64,000 nt of DNA, from assembly GCA_030272155.1 (NCBI GenBank), contig CP126191.1, positions 9,694,501 to 9,758,500 of the forward strand. The letters are read 5' to 3'. Under the pieces are notes generated by a model, which made no database searches, was not told the DNA's origin, and was given only the letters and a program-made list of their open reading frames with translations. The DNA is from Tetradesmus obliquus (Eukaryota; Chlorophyta; Chlorophyceae; Sphaeropleales; Scenedesmaceae). Shown piece after piece: positions 24,601 through 35,381 of this stretch. The first letter of the stretch is position 1; every line of letters starts with the position of its first letter. A program made the translations under genes and the position numbers.

Positions 24601-27600
24601 ACTTGGACCTGGACTTCATGTGCCGCCGCACCCTCATCGGGCACAAGGATGACGTGGTGCACCTGGACGCACTAGGCCTCAGCAAATCAGGAGGCACCAC
24701 CAGCGACCTGGCGCGAGCCTACAGCGGCTTAGCAGCAGGCCTGAGCCCTGGCGATGCACAACTTGGTGCTGCTGCTGCCGCTGCTGGCAGGACGCCGAGC
24801 CCTGCGGCCGGCGTGATGGCGGCGCCTGTGCTGGTAGCGTCTGCGTCTGCAGATGGGACTGTGCGTGTGTGGGGCAGCAACTGGACGTGCCTGCGCGTGC
24901 TGACTATATGTGCGCCCACAATGGATTGGGGTCCAGGCAGCAGCGCGTGGCTAGAGGGCTTGGACCATCACAGCGGCGGACACAGCCACCCACACACGCA
25001 CCCACAGACGCCGCCGTCGCAGCAGCAGCAGCAGCAGGCCGGGTGCCCGCAGGCGTCATCAGCAGCGGCAGCAGCAGCTGCTCTGCTGTCGAATGCGACA
25101 GCAGCGGCAACGGGCAAGGACGCCAGCAGCAGCACACAGGCGACAGGTGGCCTGCTGTCTGCTCAGCTCGGGGGTGGCAGGGCAGTCAGGAGTTCGCTGC
25201 CGCCAGCAGCACCCTCACCTGCTGCCGCATCAGCAGCAGCAGCAGGGGGGCCTGTTGTTGCTGTGGTGGGCTTTGCAGGAGACGCCCCAGCTGATGAGCA
25301 GCAGCAGCAGCAGCAGCAGCAAAATGGCCAGGCAGAGCGGCATGCTGAGGATGCTGCAGGGGCAGCAGAAGAGCGGGTAGGCGATCTGCGCTGCAGGACC
25401 GGCCACAACAGCTTCAACGGCTGGATCAACCTCGAGCAGCAGCAGCAGCAGCAGCAGCCGAAGACGCCGCGGCAGCAGCAGCGGCAGCCCGGCTCGCACC
25501 ACAAGCAGCGGCACCGCCAGCAGCGCCGGCAGCGCCAGCGCAACGCGGCACCCGCAGCAGCAGCGCTTGTTGTGGCCATCTCTAGCCACCATGTTGTTGG
25601 CGGCTTCAGTGACGCATCGATACGGCTGTGGCACATGGATGACGTGTATTTGGCGGATCTAACAGAGCAGCTCATGTCTGGCCAGATGCAGCAGCTGCAG
25701 GGCTCGGAGCTCATGCTAGAGGCCTGGCAGGACCTGCCGCAGCTACGGCAGCAGTTTGGCGCTAGCGCAGCAAGCTTTAATCCGTTCCAGGCGCTGAGCT
25801 TCCCTGGCAGTGTGGCCTCGCTTAGTCACAGCGGCAGCTTCCTGTCAAATGCAGGGGCGGCAGCAGCAGCAGCGGCGTGCGCGGGGTCCGGCGAGCTTCA
25901 GCTGCAGATTCAGATGCAGCAGATGAACCTGTCAGGGCCCTCGCCGCCGCTGTCACCATCCGGGCTAGCTGGCCAGCTGATGGCGAGCTTTGGGCAGCTT
26001 GCAGCGCAGCAGCAGGGGCAGCAGCTGCTGAGTGAAGGGAGCGGTAAGGTGCTAGGGGTGGAGCTGCTGAGCAGTGCGGAGCGGCAGCGCAAGCGCGGCT
26101 GCTGGTGTGCACGGCTGCGCGACGCCGGCTGCTGCAGCGGCAGCAGCACCACCACCACACCTAGCAGGCGCACGATTGCAGCTGCAGCAGCAGCAAGCCT
26201 GGCCAACATCACAGCCGGCAGCCCCAAAGTAGCAGCAGCAGCAGCAGCAGCAGCAGGAAGTGAGGGTGCAGGGGCCCGAGCGCCCAGCCCGCTGCCGAGT
26301 GAGGTGGCTGCTGCTGCCGCTGCCGCCGGTGTGCAGTGCCTGGCGTGTGGGTCACAGGACCAGCAGCTGGTGCGGGCGCTGAAGGAGTTTGTGGCTATCC
26401 GCAGCGTCAGCGCAAACAAGGTGGGCTTGAATCAAAGTGCATATCTTGAACATGACTGGAGCTTGACGGGCCCGTAAGCTAACTGCTCGGGCGCAGAATG
26501 CACTTTGGCTGTTATTATATGGCAGGCAGCTGCTGCAGCTGCATTTGGTGGGGTGTTATTCTGTCTTTGGTGCGTGATATCAGGCTGCCAGCCTCAGCAG
26601 TTTTGTGTGACCGCTCAAAGCATGCATGCTGCAGGCGCTGCACGACGAGTGCCTGCGTGGCGCCAAGTACCTGTCGCTCTCTTGTTGCCTGCCCATTGCA
26701 CTTCGGTGCAGCTGCCACTGCCGCTGCTGGGCGCTGCACGACTAATGCTGCTGCTTGACTGCCGCTGCTGCTCGTGCTGCCGCCGCTGCTGCTGCTGCTG
26801 CTGCTGCCAGGTGCTGCACAACGAGTGTGTGCGTGGCGCCAAGAACATATCGCTCTCTTGATCTTGCTGCTGCACACCAAATGCACTACTGTGCTGCCGT
26901 CGCTGCTGCTGCTGCTGCTGCTGCCAGGCGCTGCACAACGAGTGCCTGCGTGGCGCCAAGTACATATCGCTCTCTTGATCTCGCTGCTGCACACCAAATG
27001 CACTACTGTGCTGCCGTCGCTGCTGCTGCTGCTGCTACTGCTGCTGCTGCTGCCAGGCGCTGCACGACGAGTGCCTGTGTGGCGCCAAGTACCTCTCGCG
27101 GCTGCTGAGCTTGTTGCCTGCACACACTGCACTGCTTCTGCCACTGCCGCTGTTCACACACAAATGTGCTGCCAGGCGCTGCACGACGAGTGCCTGCGTG
27201 GCGCCAAGTACCTGTCGCGGCTGCTGGAGGCGCTGGGCGCTGAGGTGAAGCTGGCGCAGCCCTACGAGGGCAAGAACCCGGTGGTGCTGGGGCGGCTGGG
27301 CAACAACCCCGCTTACCCCACAGTGGCTTTCTACGGGCATTATGACGTGCAGGTGAGCGGCTGTTGTGGTTGGGGTTTCTGAGATGCTGCTGGGGCGGCT
27401 GGGCAACAACCCGGCCTACCCCACCGTGGCTTTCTATGGGCACTACGACGTGCAGGTGAGTGGCTTCGATGGCCAATGTTCCAGAGGTGTTTCTGAGGTC
27501 CTGCTGGGGCAGCTGGGCAACAACCCGGCCTACCCCACAGTGCCTTGTATGGGCACTACGACGTGCAGGTGAGCGAAGAGGAAGGACAGTACTTGATCGG

Positions 27601-30600
27601 TGGCGCTGTAGGAGAGTTCACTGTGCATTGGGATTTGTCGTGATGCTTGGATGGGGTAGATCAAGGCAAGACAGTCTGCACGTGCGACTGTTGAGTGTCA
27701 CAGAGCAGCTAACAAGCGTTCTAAAACCTTTGTGTGCCGTCGCTGCTGCTGCTGCTGCTGCTGCTGCCAGCCCGCTGAGGAGCCCGACTGGCAGACCAAC
27801 CCCTTTGAGATGACTGCGGTGGATGGCTACCTGTGTGGGCGCGGCACCAGCGACAACAAGGGGCCCGTGCTGGCCTTCATCTACGCAGTCAAGGTGCGGC
27901 AGCCTGTACTTGTGCTGCGCATGCATGCATGAGTCTCAGCCAGATGTCTCTGTCTGATAAAAACAAGGGGCCCGTGCTGACCTTCATCTATGCAGTCAAG
28001 GTGCGGCAGCCTGTGTGTCTGGGGTTGCGGTTTCCTGCGTATTGATGACTGCAGATGGCCTGGCCCGGTCATCTACAAGCACAGCCCTCTCTGGTGGCTT
28101 AAGACAGAAAGACAGCATCCAAGCACTGCATCTGCTTTTCATTCTGTTTTGTGCCGCAGGAGATGCTTGACTGCTGGCGCATGGCCGGCGCGGCGGCGCT
28201 CGTTGTATGAATTTCGCTGTTGTTGTGCTTTCCCTCTTCAAAGGGTTGATTTGGTCGATGTTTCTCTTTCCGCTGCACAGGAGATGCTGGACTGCTGGCG
28301 CATGGCTGGTGCGGCCGCGCCCCTTAACGTGGCCTTCATGTTTGAGGGCGAGGAGGAGAACGGCAGCCTGGGCTTTAGAGAAAGCATCGAGGCTAACCTG
28401 GGCTGGTTCAGCGACGCTGTGCTGGTGGTGATCGCCAACACGGTGTGGGTGGGGGAGAACAAGCCCTGCCTCACCTACGGCATGCGGGGCATGGTCACGG
28501 CAAGCCTGGTGGTGAGTGCTGCTGCTTGGTGATGCGTGTACCGCGTGTTTGCTTTGATCCTGCTGCTCTGCTTGGGTGTGGCAGGGGAGGCAGAATGTAG
28601 GTCTGCGTGTGCCGTGGGGCATGTACTGTACCTGCTGCTGAGATGCTGGCTGGCTGCAGAGCAGCACCGCTGCTGGCTGCACACGCACGGCTGTGGTGCA
28701 TGAGCAACTTTCGACGCACTGCTGCGACCGTTGCGTTCAAAGACATGCACGGCCAGCGGAATGGTCACAGCCAGCCTGGTGGTGAGTGCCGCTGCTGCTG
28801 CTGCTGCTGCTGCTGCTCTGTTGCTTGTTGTGGGCATCCAGAGGTGTATGCAGTGCACTTGTATACCAAGGTCGGCGCCCCGTCTGCTGAAAGCTGGCAG
28901 GTGCTGCGGCTGCTGACTATACCGTGTCTGCAAACATTGTATCAGCAAGTATCAAACCACTTTGCCGCGCACGTGGCGGGCCTGCAGTGCGGCCTGCACA
29001 GCGGCAACACATGATACGTCTCAACACATATTGTCTCTGCATCCGCATCTGCATTCTACCTCGCAGGTCTCTGGCCCGCAGCGCGACCTGTACAGCGGCA
29101 ATGATGGCGGCGTGTTCTCTGAGCCCATGACTAATCCTTTGTGTCTAATGTCTGTCTGCGCCTTTGAATTGCGCCTGTAGATGTCTGGCCCGCAGCGCGA
29201 CCTGCACAGCGGCAACGACGGCGGCGTGTTCAGCGAGCCCATGGCCGGCAGTTGTATCAACCACATATCTCTGCTTTCAATCTATGCAGGTCTCTGGCCG
29301 GCAGTGCGACCTGCACAGCGGCAACGATGGCGGCGTGTTCTCCGAGCCCATGACTAACCTTTAGTATGTTATGTCTGTCTGTGCCTATAAATTGGGCCTG
29401 TAGGTCTCTGGCCCGCAGCGCGACCTGCATAGCGGCAACGATGGCGGCGTGTTCTCCGAACCCATGGCCGGCCGCTGCATCAACCACATATTCCTGCTTT
29501 CAATCTATGCAGGTCTCTGGCCCGCAGCGCGACCTGCACAGCGGCAATGAACGCAGCGTGTTCTGTGAGCGCATGTTCAACCCTTAGTATCCAATGTCTG
29601 TCTGTGCCTTTGAACTGCGCCTGTAGGTCTCTGGCCCGCAGCGCGACCTGCACAGCGGGAATGATGGCGGCGTGTTCTCCGAGCCCATGGCTGACCTGGT
29701 GCAGCTGCTGGGCAGCCTGCACGGCCCCGGGGGCCAGATCAGCGTGCCGGGGTTCAACAACGCAGTGCGGCCGCAGCTGATGGACCTGGCCTGGCAGGGG
29801 CTGGCGCACAGCGAGGAGTTCTCCATGCAGAGCTACAGGTGGGCGGGGTGGCAGGGCTGGCTGCAACTCTGGGGTGTAGTTGTTGCTGCTGGTTGCGCGG
29901 TGGTTGCAGCAGCACAGAAAGGACTTCTCCATGCAGAGCTACAGGTGGGGCAGGATGGGGAGGCAGGGCTGCATGCAATGTTATGTGTTATATTCTGCTC
30001 ACCGCCGCCACCTCACCGCCACCTTACGTATTCAGCACCTTGCTGCACACACTGACAGCCTGCTGTGCCCTGCCTCTGAATGCCTTATCTCCGCCCTTGC
30101 ACGGAGCCCATGGGCCTGCTTGACCGTACTGACACAGCACACCGTTGCACACACTGTCACTTGGCTGTACCCTGATCTGTACGCCTCATCTCGCCGCATG
30201 ACCTGCAGGGAGGCCATCGGTGTGCCGCAGCTCACTGCGCCGCCCAACACCTGTGCTGCCTGAGCCGTGATTGTACTGTCACAGCACACTTTCGCACAGC
30301 GTCACATGTCCCCGTTGGGTGCCCGCGCGTCCAAAATGTCACTTGGTTGTACCCTGACCTGCGTGCCCCATCTCTCGCCGCATGACCTGCAGGGAGGCCA
30401 TCGGCGTGCCGCAGCTCACCGCGCCGCCCAACACCTACGACCTACTCAACAAGCGCTGGTGCTCACCCAGCCTGAGCATCGTAGACATCCGCACCACCAC
30501 CACCGGCGGCAGCAGCAGCAGCAGCAGTGCTGCTGCTGCTGCCGGCAGCGGCTTGCGGGAGTATGCGCATAGTGCGGCGGTGGCACAGCGCAGCAGCGGC

Positions 30601-31659
30601 AGCAGCAATGCAGGTGGAGGCAGCTTCAGTGTGGTGCATCAGCATGCCGGCAAATTGGGCGGCTGTGTACACGGCAGCCACTCCGGCGTGGAATGTGGAG
30701 GGTTGTGGCCGTCTGTGGTGTCTGTTACACACACAGAGAAGCACGGTGCAGCAGAGGCGCCCTCATTTGCTGGCGCTGGTGGTGCTGATGATAGGTCCTG
30801 CTACCGCTTCGGCCCCACGCGGTTCAGTGTGATTCCGAAGGTGGCAGTCGGCAAGATCAGCTTGCGGTTTGTGCCTGAGCAGGACCACCAGACGCTGATC
30901 GAGTGCCTGCAGCAGCACATTGAGAAGCGCTTCAAGCTGCTGTGGAGCGCCAACAGGGTGGAGCTGCAGGTGCGTGGGGATGGGTATTTACAGTTCCAGA
31001 GAGGATAGTTGCATGTGGATCGTGGCACCATGCTGGATGGTATGGCCCACAACAACGTGAAAGCACATTGTCTTAGAAGCTGCCGGTGCCGTGCACTGTT
31101 GGGTGCTACCGTGCGTGTCTGTGTGGGCGGGGGACAAGAGTTTGGCGGAGGCTCGTCCATTGTGGCTGCTGTGTTGCATATGCATTGGCTGCTGGTGCTT
31201 AAGCTGCTGTGGAGCGCCAACAGGGTGGAGCTGCAGGTGCGGCAAGTTGCCTTGTAAGGTGGGCAGGGCAAGCTGCTGGTGGCGTGTTGTGTGGTGGGGT
31301 GCTGCTGTGCGATTGGGCGGACGGGGCAAGCGGTTGTCCATTCTGGGCTGCTGATTTGCACATGAGTGGGGTGCTGGTGGTTCAAGTGCCACTGTGCTTG
31401 TATGTGTGGGTTGGGCGGACGGGGCAAGAGGCTGTCCATCGTGGGCTGCTGTTGTGTACATGAGTGGGGTGCTGGCGCTTCAAGCTGCTGCTGTGGAGCG
31501 CCAACAGGGTGGAATCGCAGGTGAACGGTGCGCCGAGTTTGGTATGCTGCTAGTGAGTTTGCTGCTCACCCGACAGCTGCTCATCTGACAGCCTTGGGTG
31601 GTGGTGGGAGGCCGATGTGCACAGCCAGATCCTCCAGATGACTGCCCTCACACCATGCC

Positions 31660-31690
<31 letters not shown>

Positions 31691-31769
31691 CTCCCTACAG
31701 GTGCACCTCAGGGGCGACTGGTGGGAAGCCGACTTGCGGAGCCAGCGCCTCCAGGTGGCTTCTTCCACC

Positions 31770-31816
<47 letters not shown>

Positions 31817-32625
31817 AAACCCTCAACAGGTGCACTCTGTCGGCGACTGGTGGGAGGCGGACCCGCAGAGTCAGCTGTCCAGAGGACTGCCCTGACACCA
31901 TGCTGCTGCTGCTGCTTCATTATTCTGTTGCTGCTTCATCAGGTTCACTCTGTTGGTGATTGGTGGGAGGCCGACCCGCAGAGCCAGCTCTTCCAAATGG
32001 CAGAGCGGGCTGTGCGGCGGGAGTGGGGCGAGCCGCCGCTCTACGTGAGGGAGGGCGGCACCATGCCTGTGGCCAGTCTGATAGAGAAGATGCTGGGGGC
32101 GCCCGCGCTGATGATCCCCATGGGCCAGAGCAGCGACAACTGCCACCTGGCGAATGAGCGGCTGCGGCGCATCAATCTGGTGAAGGGCAAGAACGTGGTG
32201 CGTGGGCTGGGGGCTGGGCACGTTTGTTGTGGTTGTGCCAGTAGTTTCTATGCCTTGAGTGTGTTTTGAGCTGATTAGGGAATAGCTGGGGCAATGCAGC
32301 GCCAGCCAACCGCATGGTGTGTGGTTGTGGGTCTGGGTGTATGCATGTTGCATGTTGGCTGCTTGGTGTGTGGCTTGCAGTTGCAGGCGCCCACGATTGG
32401 AGCTGACGTGGCAGCTGCAGGTGTTGACTGGTTGATTCTGCCTGAATCCTCAAATTGTGAACGCACATGCCCTCTTATTGCTGTTGTTGCCGCCGCAACT
32501 GAGGGACTCTGTCGTGCTGGATCCTGCAGGTGCGTCACCTGCTGGAGGAGGTGGTGGCAGCAGCAGCGCCGGCAGCAGCACTGGCAGGCAGCACCGCTGC
32601 ATCTCCGCGGCACTCGCAGCAGTAG
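19513..32625 (+). CDS. Dug3-Dug2 fusion: class II glutamine amidotransferase + WD40 + M20 metallopeptidase
   Basis: Seventeen exons in phase give 1,876 residues: 19513-19570, 20022-20208, 20604-20928, 21133-21618, 21937-22050, 22465-22708, 22916-23238, 23599-23854, 24102-24240, 24593-26420, 27176-27352, 27771-27893, 28281-28511, 29627-29838, 30393-30969, 31943-32197, 32530-32625. Residues 1 to ~400 are a class II amidotransferase: N-terminal MCRLMAYIG (Cys2 nucleophile), SIIKQSYDARER, NGDGFGIGWY, FAHVRAA, NCHPF, WMHNG. About 475-1070 form a WD40 propeller. From ~1301 comes an M20 peptidase: YGHYDVQP, GRGTSDNKGP, EGEEENGS, PCLTYGMRG, DLHSGNDGG and NCHLANER. In yeast, Dug3 (amidotransferase) and Dug2 (WD40 plus M20) form the cytosolic complex that cleaves the glutathione gamma-glutamyl bond. 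The WD40 and peptidase start share exon 10, and exons 6 and 7 link amidotransferase to WD40. The usual metal-ligand Asp after the EE pair appears to be Asn1473. Confidence 0.85.
23472..23500 (+). repeat. Decoy copy of exon 8 head (Dug fusion gene)
   Basis: CACAG followed by a diverged copy of the first ~25 bases of exon 8 lies 127 bp upstream of the real exon start at 23599. The surrounding CACAC-rich intron sequence is repeated with it. Confidence 0.6.
24495..24525 (+). repeat. Decoy copy of exon 10 head (Dug fusion gene)
   Basis: The acceptor plus ~30 exon bases (reading R-V-R-D-L-D-L-D-F) is repeated 98 bp before the real exon 10 at 24593 (R-V-W-D-L-D-L-D-F). Only the downstream copy keeps the WD40 Trp and the open frame. 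Confidence 0.8.
26634..27233 (+). repeat. Array of five decoy copies of exon 11 head plus the real one
   Basis: Copies of the acceptor and exon head (ALHDECLRGAKYLS) start at 26634, 26731 (short and degenerate), 26811, 26928, 27057 and 27176. The last is the intact exon 11. Spacings are 97, 80, 117, 129 and 119 bp. Several copies are preceded by a (CTG)n tract ending in CCAG. Decoys run into stops soon after the copied ~45-60 bases. Confidence 0.85.
27293..27568 (+). repeat. Exon 11 tail in three copies
   Basis: The last ~65 bases of exon 11, encoding RLGNNPAYPTVAFYGHYDVQ, together with its GTGAG donor, end at 27352 (real), 27454 and 27568. The two decoys lie in the following intron. The third copy has a deletion that breaks the frame. 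Confidence 0.85.
27848..28000 (+). repeat. Exon 12 tail in two copies
   Basis: The tail of exon 12 (GPVLAFIYAVK) and its GTGCGGCAGCCTGT donor region are repeated 107 bp downstream, ending at 28000 against the real 27893. Confidence 0.8.
28160..28325 (+). repeat. Exon 13 head in two copies
   Basis: The acceptor and head (EMLDCWRMAGAAA) occur at 28160 (decoy) and 28281 (real), 121 bp apart. The decoy loses similarity after about 45 bases. Confidence 0.8.
28757..28790 (+). repeat. Decoy copy of exon 13 tail
   Basis: The last bases of exon 13 (MVTASLV) and its GTGAGTGC donor recur, ending at 28781, 270 bp after the real end at 28511. A (CTG)n run follows. Confidence 0.7.
29067..29690 (+). repeat. 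223-bp dimeric tandem array of exon 14 heads
   Basis: The exon 14 head (VSGPQRDLHSGNDGGVFSEP) starts at 29067, 29181, 29290, 29404, 29513 and 29627. The steps are exactly 114, 109, 114, 109 and 114 bp, so a 223-bp two-copy unit is repeated. Two alternating spacers are used, one ending in CTGTAG and one ending in ATGCAG. Only the last copy is continuous with the rest of exon 14. A further degenerate copy lies near 28979. Confidence 0.92.
29810..29944 (+). repeat. Exon 14 tail in two copies
   Basis: The tail (EFSMQSYR with donor AG|GTGGG) ends at 29838 (real) and again at 29944, 106 bp downstream. Confidence 0.75.
30208..30440 (+). repeat. Exon 15 head in two copies
   Basis: The acceptor and head (EAIGVPQLTAPPNT) occur at 30208 (decoy) and 30393 (real), with at least 80 bp of upstream intron copied too. 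The decoy reaches a stop shortly after PPNTCAA. Confidence 0.85.
30930..31520 (+). repeat. Exon 15 tail in three copies with a ~98-bp intronic repeat
   Basis: The exon 15 tail (KLLWSANRVELQ plus donor) ends at 30969 (real), 31236 and 31520. Between the decoys, a segment containing TTGGGCGGACGGGGCAAG recurs at 31313 and 31411, with a looser copy near 31121. Confidence 0.75.
31592..31990 (+). repeat. Exon 16 head in four copies
   Basis: Copies encoding variants of VHSVGDWWEADPQSQ start at 31701, 31830 and 31943 (real), with a degenerate one near 31595. The intervals between the last three are 129 and 113 bp. (CTG)n runs separate them. Confidence 0.8.
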
Positions 32626-33885
32626 CGGCAGCTGCAGGCTGTGGGGCTCTATGTACAGCAGCAGGTGGCATCTGCGTGCCTGCATATTGCAGGCAAGCAC
32701 GCAGTCGAGCAAGCACGTGACGGCAGCGCCATGACCTGTTTTGCTGAAGGAATCCTACTGGCTCGCTACCACAGCACAATTGGGCAAGCCCAATTGCCGG
32801 GAGCGGGAGGCAGTGCCTCACCAGCAGAACACGTCACAACACCTTATACAGGAGGTGCCCAGCGCCATGACTCAGCCATGCAGCAGCCTGGCAGGGGCTA
32901 TCAGCTGCTGGCTGTCTTGCCACAGCAGTTGCTGGCTGTTTAACAGCAGCCGAGGCCGGGAGTGCTGTTTTGAAAGCTCTCAGCAGCTGAGGGCTGTTCG
33001 AAATGGAGTGCAGTAGGAGCCTTGAACGCTCCTGGTGCTGGCTGCACATGTACATGTTTATAAGCGGCGGCTGTCGCCCCACTGAGTGGTGGTGTGAATC
33101 TGAATCCAGCGCTGGCATGCTGCTTGTAAAACTACTCCTGTGATCTCCAGGTCAGGTCTGGGATTGGCTGATACACCCAGCACTTTAGGCAGGGTAACAA
33201 TCTCAACATCCAGGTGGGTGGCCTGTTGCGTGTACCTGCAGGTTGGTCCTGGGTATACCTCGCATGTATACCTGATGGACGATCTTCGCAAGCACACAAT
33301 ATAGCTCACGTCCATTGCTTGCATTTACAGTACAGTAGACACTCTCTGTAAATAGGACGATTATAGGCATAGTAAAAGCATAACTGCGCACCTTCAAGAA
33401 ATGCTGGTCCAGAAGCCCCCCGCCCTAGGGCTCCTGGCGCTCCGAGTGGGCTGAGCATGCAGGCACAGCAGTCCAGAAGCACAGGTTCTTCCGACAGACA
33501 TACCTGTAGCCGCTGTCAACAACTGCAGCCGCTGATGCACTGCCTCCGGCCAAACCGAACCGGCCAAATTTAACGCCACATGCAAGCCACAGCGCTGCTC
33601 ACAGGCCTGCATATACTATTGAAAAACTCCTGCTTCAGAGGCAGCGAGCACTTGCTCAGTGCTGCTGCCGCCCCCGACTGCAAGCTGACAGTTTTTTGCA
33701 ACCACAACGGGTTGCGCAGCATGGCGGACGTCTTCTTGGTTTGTCCTTTGCCGGATTTGGCAGACAGCAGTCGCTGCTGCTGCTCTCAAAAAGGGGCACT
33801 GAGCATGCCGTGTCACGTGTTTCTTACAGTGGGCTGTCTGTTCACCAAGCTGCATGCGCTGCAGCAGCAGCTGCAATTGCTGCTC
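32626..33885. other. Convergent intergenic region
   Basis: This lies between the stop of the Dug fusion gene (plus) and the stop of the HIT gene (minus). No gene was recognised. A TGTAA on the plus strand at 33125 is a possible poly(A) signal for the fusion gene. Confidence 0.45.
33125..33129 (+). terminator. Possible poly(A) signal TGTAA for the Dug fusion gene
   Basis: First TGTAA noted on the plus strand after the stop at 32625. TGTAA is the usual green-algal poly(A) signal. The 500-nt distance makes the assignment tentative. Confidence 0.25.
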
Positions 33886-34576
33886 TCAGTATTGCTGCCG
33901 CTGCCGCTGCTGCGGCGGCCCTTGCTGCTGCTGCCGCTGCCGCTGCTGCTGCTGCTGCAGCATGAAGGCCTCCCGAGTGCCCCGGGCCTCTGGCGGCAGG
34001 CTGTCTCTGAAGCGCTGCATGGTGTGCAGCTGTGAGCGCTGCGCTGCCGGCAGCCGCGCACATGCGCTGTCAAACTCCCTGTCATGCACGCGCACCTGCA
34101 GCAGCGGCAATGCAGCAATGCTATTCACAGAAAGTTTGCTATGATGCAGGGTATAATTTGACAGAGACCTGTGAGGGTGTGCGGTTTAGCATCCATGCAA
34201 CTGCGCTGCGTTGCATCCCAACACATCAGCTGTGGCAGACCCTCAGCTGTTGACGCTGATCACTCTGACGTGCAATGCATCCTGGCATCTGTTGTGTCTA
34301 CACGGCACGTCTACACATCCCAGCGCCTCAGCGGCAATGGAATCCCCGCTCCAAAGCATAGCATAGCTCACTTTGAGGTGCAGGTGTGCGTGGTTGCGGC
34401 TGTCACCATGGTTGAGGATCATGCTGTTGAAGCTGCTGCAGCCCATCTCTGCCACCACGCCAGCAGCAGTCCTGAACAGGTCTACCAGCTGCGGCTGTGA
34501 CAGCTGCGCCAGCCGCTCCAGGTGCTGCTTAGGCGTGACCACCCACATGGGCCGCGCTGCAAGTGGCGCAGAGATG

Positions 34577-34626
<50 letters not shown>

Positions 34627-35186
34627 CGTGTGCAAGCAGTGAGCAAGCATATCGAGTGCCTGTTGTGGACAGCACCAGCGCACATGGGCTGCCATTGCAA
34701 CAGCAGGTGCAACCAGTTCACACACCAGCAGCTGCAGCTGCAACTCATACGCTACCACCTGCAACAGCCGCACTGCAGATGCTAGGCACTCTGCCAGCAA
34801 TGCAGTGCAATGCCCTGTGGTCTAACTGCAGGCAGGCTGAGTGCAGGAGTTGAACCCAGCTGCCTGCAGCCACCAGCCGTGGCTGCACCGGCTGGCCTGC
34901 CTGCATGAATGAATGAATGAGCTACGCGTGGTGTGTTATAACTCGCCACCCGCGTAAGCTAAGGGAGGGGGTGTGTGTGACAATGAGGATACCCCATGCG
35001 CCTTCACACCTCCTACCATCGCCTGCCTGCAAGCACACCCTGTGTATGGGGACACCCTGTGCATAGGCACCCGCAGACATGCTTAAAGAGGTTGGTGCTT
35101 GCACTGCACCGCCGTCTCACCCTTGGCGTCCCACCACACCCTGCAGTGCTCCGTCTCCTTCAGCAGGGAGTCACGGCTCACAGGGC

Positions 35187-35260
<74 letters not shown>

Positions 35261-35316
35261 AGTCCTTCTGATGGTGGTGCTTTTTGCTGCTGCTGCTGCT
35301 GCTGTTCAGCTTGTGT

Positions 35317-35381
<65 letters not shown>

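Noticed and set aside
29067-29690. Array taken as repeated protein domains or a CRISPR-like array
   Set aside because: Copies are truncated exon heads with acceptors and stops follow in most. Repeat length, eukaryotic context and spacer duplication exclude CRISPR.
34830-34900. tRNA-like B-box (GGGTTCAACTC on the minus strand)
   Set aside because: No matching A-box, acceptor stem or anticodon arm could be folded around it.
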